Origin: Micrococcaceae bacterium
Lineage (GTDB): Bacteria > Actinomycetota > Actinomycetes > Actinomycetales > Micrococcaceae
DNA: 10,571 nucleotides
NCBI GenBank assembly: GCA_003486025.1
Contig: DNHA01000239.1
Coordinates: 960 to 11,530, forward strand
Direction of reading: 5' to 3'
A model generated the notes under the pieces. That model saw only the letters and a list, made by a program, of their open reading frames with translations. It was not told the DNA's origin and searched no databases. Positions within the stretch are counted from its first letter, which is position 1. Each line of letters begins with the position of its first letter. The translations under genes and the position numbers were made by a program. This document shows positions 7,270 to 10,571 of the stretch, piece after piece.

Positions 7270-7812
7270 ATGCCCATCACTTTTGTTGCCCTGAACGAAA
7301 CCGATACCGAAGAAGTCGTCGACTTCCTGGTATCCAATTCATTTCCCTTTCATGTTCAGCCCGCTGCGCAGGAGCAGGGCGTCAGAGCAAAAGTTTCTGC
7401 GGGACGCTTCTGGAACGAAGATACCCAAGGCTACTGGATCAATGACGACCGCCGCCGGGTGGGAATGGTTGCACTGGAAGACCTGCGCGATGAGGATTCT
7501 CCAGTCTTCGATCTGCGGTTGTGCGAAGATCAGCGAGGCCATGGGCTTGGGCTGAAAGTCCTTCGCGCGCTGTGCGACCTGGTTTTTGAGACCATGCCCC
7601 AGGTGCTGCGTTTCGAAGGGCAGACGCGGGAGGACAACATCGCGATGAGGAAGACGTTCGTGCGTGCTGGGTTTGTCAAAGAGGCACATTATCGAATGGG
7701 ATGGCCGACCAGCGAGGGGCGATATCTTGCCTCGGTGGCGTACACCATCTTGCGCCAGGACTGGGCAAATCACACCGTCACCACTTTTGACTGGGATGAC
7801 CTCGCGCCATAG
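7270..7812 (+). CDS. GNAT family N-acetyltransferase
   Basis: Predicted to transfer an acetyl group from acetyl-CoA to an amine; the acceptor is unknown. The 180 residues show the GNAT core. A strand and turn (FDLRLCEDQRGHGLGLKVLRAL, about 80-101) contain the acetyl-CoA pyrophosphate loop QRGHGLG (88-94). The later TREDNIAMRKTFVRAGF (119-135) is the typical asparagine-containing motif B with the following alpha helix and turn. The N-terminal 60 residues are less conserved and may shape the acceptor site. The ATG at 7270 fits the -10 box six bases upstream. The next gene starts 26 bases after the stop, but with its own -10 box. Whether it acts on a protein, an antibiotic or a small metabolite cannot be told from sequence. 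Confidence 0.88.
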   Translation: MPITFVALNETDTEEVVDFLVSNSFPFHVQPAAQEQGVRAKVSAGRFWNEDTQGYWINDDRRRVGMVALEDLRDEDSPVFDLRLCEDQRGHGLGLKVLRALCDLVFETMPQVLRFEGQTREDNIAMRKTFVRAGFVKEAHYRMGWPTSEGRYLASVAYTILRQDWANHTVTTFDWDDLAP

Positions 7813-7826
7813 CTTTCTGCGTCAAC

Positions 7827-7832
7827 TATGCT
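7827..7832 (+). promoter_or_regulatory. -10 box of the flavoprotein gene (leaderless promoter)
   Basis: TATGCT ends six bases before the GTG at 7839. It sits in the 26-base gap after the acetyltransferase stop, so the gene can be transcribed separately. No ribosome site is seen. Confidence 0.72.
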
Positions 7833-7838
7833 CGTAGC

Positions 7839-8390
7839 GTGGGTAAAATATACGAGGAAATCGACGAGAACCTCAAGGCCTGGATCGGGCAGCAGCCAAT
7901 GTGGTTTGTGGCCACCGCGCCGCTTTCCGCCCAAGGGCATGTGAACATGTCGCCGCGCGGTTTGGATTCTTTTTCGATTTTGGGGCCAAACCGGGTCGCC
8001 TGGGTGGATTACACCGGAAGCGGCGTAGAAACGATTGCGCACCTGCGTGAAAACGGCCGGATCTGCCTGATGTTCACCTCCTTCGATCAAAGGCCTCGCA
8101 TCGTTCGGCTGCATGGCCGTGGAACGGTGCATGTCCCGGGTGATCAAGTTTTCGACCACGTTGTTGCCTTGCACCCCAAAAATTTGGGTACCCGCGCGGT
8201 CATCGAGGTGGAAGTGACTCGGATCAGTGACTCTTGCGGGTGGGGTGTTCCGCAAATGGAATTGACCGGCGAACGCGACACCATGGATCTTTGGGCGCAG
8301 AAAAAGGGTGAAGCGGGGCTGGAAGAATATCGCGGGCAGAAGAATTCACTGAGCATCGATGGCCTGCCGGGGCTTGACTCATCGATGTGA
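7839..8390 (+). CDS. Pyridoxamine 5'-phosphate oxidase family protein
   Basis: Predicted cytoplasmic flavin-binding (split-barrel) protein. The subfamily is not the vitamin B6 enzyme itself; the reaction is unknown, and F420 or FMN as cofactor are both possible. Of its 183 residues, the barrel starts around MWFVATAPL (21-29), followed by HVNMSPRGLDSF (34-45), typical of this subgroup. WVDYTGSGVETIAHLRENGRIC is at 55-76, with RPRIVRLHGRGTV (85-97) next. A strand with GWGVPQMEL (134-142) and a helical C-terminus complete the pattern. The GTG start at 7839 is the only one that keeps the N-terminal helix and matches the -10 box at the leaderless distance. It belongs to no visible operon; its stop is 14 bases before the mazG start. 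Confidence 0.88.
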   Translation: MGKIYEEIDENLKAWIGQQPMWFVATAPLSAQGHVNMSPRGLDSFSILGPNRVAWVDYTGSGVETIAHLRENGRICLMFTSFDQRPRIVRLHGRGTVHVPGDQVFDHVVALHPKNLGTRAVIEVEVTRISDSCGWGVPQMELTGERDTMDLWAQKKGEAGLEEYRGQKNSLSIDGLPGLDSSM

Positions 8391-8391
8391 T

Positions 8392-8397
8392 TAGCTT
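8392..8397 (+). promoter_or_regulatory. -10 box of mazG (leaderless promoter)
   Basis: TAGCTT ends six bases before the ATG at 8404. It lies in the 13-base gap after the flavoprotein stop. TTGACT at 8374-8379 resembles a -35 but is only 12 bases away, shorter than the usual 16-18. Confidence 0.65.
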
Positions 8398-8403
8398 GTC
8401 TCT

Positions 8404-9072
8404 ATGCGAAGCGAGAGCGAACTGGACCGGCTCATCGGGATTATTGAGACCTTGCGAGAGCGGTGCGCCTGGACCGGCGCGCTGACGCATGAGTCGCTGC
8501 GCACCTATTTAGTTGAGGAATCCTATGAGGTGCTCGACGCTATCGGAGCGAAGGATCCGCAACTGCTCTGCGAAGAACTCGGCGACTTGCTCTTCCAGAT
8601 CTTATTGCATGCGCAAATCGCGAACGAGCAAGAAAACTTCGATCTGCAGGACGTGGCTAAAGCCCTGTCCGACAAGCTTCTGCGGCGCAACCGCCACGTC
8701 TTTGATGCCCAGGGAAACCTCGAACCGGTAATTACCGACGATGTTGCCCAGATTATCCGCATCTGGGATGCCGCTAAGCAAGCCGAACGTTCCGGGGCGC
8801 CACAGCGAAAGAATGCAGGGCTTCCCGCTGGCCTTCCAGCACTGGCCCTGTCACAAAAGCTATTGGATCGGCACCGACGCTCAGGTGCCGCAAATCTTCC
8901 CGAAGCGACCGCGCAAATGCGCGCCCGGATCCATGATGAACAGGGCCTTGGTGCAGAATTACTGGCCCTGTCTGCCCGAGCTGAAGAACTGGGGCTAGAC
9001 GCCGAATCGGTGCTCCGTGATGCCCTGGCGGAAAAATATGCAGGGATGAAGAACGAAACAACGTCGCCCTAA
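8404..9072 (+). CDS. mazG: MazG-type nucleoside triphosphate pyrophosphohydrolase
   Basis: Predicted to hydrolyse NTPs or dNTPs to the monophosphate and pyrophosphate with magnesium, as in nucleotide-pool cleaning or control of alarmone levels. Of its 222 residues, the N-terminal domain has the full metal-binding EExxE-ExxD set: EESYE (38-42, Glu38, Glu39, Glu42) and EELGD (57-61, Glu58, Asp61). The line THESLRTYLVEE precedes it and KLLRRNRHVF (91-100) follows. Two family motifs deviate: CAWT (21-24) where CPWD is usual, and RNRHVF where RHPHVF is usual. The C-terminal half is recognisable by LPALALSQKLLDRH but lacks the second set of acidic residues of E. coli MazG, so only one active site is expected. 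ATG 8404 fits the -10 box six bases upstream. Being directly before eno is a common actinobacterial order. Confidence 0.9.
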   Translation: MRSESELDRLIGIIETLRERCAWTGALTHESLRTYLVEESYEVLDAIGAKDPQLLCEELGDLLFQILLHAQIANEQENFDLQDVAKALSDKLLRRNRHVFDAQGNLEPVITDDVAQIIRIWDAAKQAERSGAPQRKNAGLPAGLPALALSQKLLDRHRRSGAANLPEATAQMRARIHDEQGLGAELLALSARAEELGLDAESVLRDALAEKYAGMKNETTSP

Positions 9073-9087
9073 CAAGGTGTGACGCGC

Positions 9088-9093
9088 TAGGCT
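9088..9093 (+). promoter_or_regulatory. -10 box of eno
   Basis: TAGGCT, identical to the add box. Transcription would start near A9100, giving a leader of about 80 bases before the eno ATG. No good -35 hexamer is visible at 16-18 bases upstream. Confidence 0.55.
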
Positions 9094-9114
9094 AGGAAAA
9101 GGCAATGGTGCCAA

Positions 9115-9140
9115 CGGTCGATCGGACCGCTGGATCGACC
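9115..9140 (+). promoter_or_regulatory. Two alternative hairpins in the eno leader
   Basis: GGTCGATC (9116-9123) can pair with GATCGACC (9133-9140), an 8-bp stem with a nine-base loop. The same left arm can instead pair as CGGTC (9115-9119) with GACCG (9125-9129), with a five-base loop. The two folds exclude each other. The pairing is seen directly; any regulatory role is inference. Confidence 0.45.
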
Positions 9141-9149
9141 AGCCCTTAG

Positions 9150-10460
<1,311 letters not shown>

Positions 10461-10478
10461 TATTCAGGTAAAACGCAT

Positions 10479-10511
10479 AAGCTCGTCGGTAGTGGATACC
10501 GACGAGCTTTT
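10479..10511 (+). terminator. Intrinsic terminator after eno
   Basis: Perfect 13-bp stem AAGCTCGTCGGTA (10479-10491) with TACCGACGAGCTT (10497-10509) around the loop GTGGA. A T-rich tail follows (TTTT from 10508, then CGTTATTT). It lies 18 bases after the eno stop. Confidence 0.9.
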
Positions 10512-10571
10512 CGTTATTTAATGAAGGCACCGTTGGAAGTACGAGTTTGAATGGGGGAGTATGGCGCAGCG

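Noticed and set aside
8374..8379. TTGACT as the -35 element of mazG
   Set aside because: The spacer to the -10 box is 12 bases, too short, and the hexamer lies inside the last codons of the upstream gene.
10551..10571. Start of the next gene (possibly ftsB/divIC) at ATG 10551 or ATG 10561
   Set aside because: GGGGGAG at 10553-10559 looks like a ribosome site, but it is one base from ATG 10561 and overlaps ATG 10551. The true start may lie beyond the window, and fewer than eight codons are visible.

Overview
The window looks like chromosomal DNA of a moderately high-GC actinobacterium, most likely of the Micrococcaceae (Arthrobacter/Glutamicibacter-like). This rests on the codon use, GTG starts, cytidine and adenosine deaminase motifs of actinobacterial type, the mazG-eno gene order, and genes that seem to lack a 5' leader. 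I place it at family level only; the genus is a guess. All genes lie on the + strand. I see no RNA genes, insertion sequences, CRISPR arrays or prophage genes.

Positions 1-4699 are a nucleoside uptake and salvage operon cut by the window start. It holds the end of a double-domain ABC ATPase, two membrane permeases, cytidine deaminase and thymidine (pyrimidine-nucleoside) phosphorylase. The first four genes overlap by four bases each (GTGA, GTGA, ATGA) and the fifth follows after 27 bases. Imported cytidine or deoxycytidine would be deaminated to uridine or deoxyuridine. The phosphorylase would then split (deoxy)uridine or thymidine into base and (deoxy)ribose-1-phosphate. The operon ends in a strong intrinsic terminator at 4739-4783. 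The substrate-binding lipoprotein expected for this importer family should lie upstream, outside the window.

Positions 4784-6977 hold a non-coding stretch, a DedA-family membrane protein, and an adenosine deaminase with a very acidic C-terminal tail. Adenosine deaminase fits the nucleoside theme but has its own promoter and terminator, and the dedA gene separates it from the operon.

Positions 7036-9072 hold three small genes: a GNAT acetyltransferase, a pyridoxamine-phosphate-oxidase-like flavoprotein, and a MazG-type nucleotide pyrophosphohydrolase with a degenerate C-terminal half. Positions 9180-10460 encode enolase, with its own promoter, an 80-base leader and a terminator. The last 60 bases probably lead into the next gene (often ftsB/divIC after eno in actinobacteria), but its start cannot be fixed.

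The most notable pattern is regulatory. Four genes in a row (add, the acetyltransferase, the flavoprotein and mazG) each have a TANNNT -10 box exactly six bases before the start codon and no ribosome binding site. This predicts leaderless mRNAs beginning at the first base of the start codon. Enolase has the same kind of -10 box but a structured leader with a possible 14-codon upstream ORF. I found no clearly new biological system; this is mostly housekeeping metabolism.
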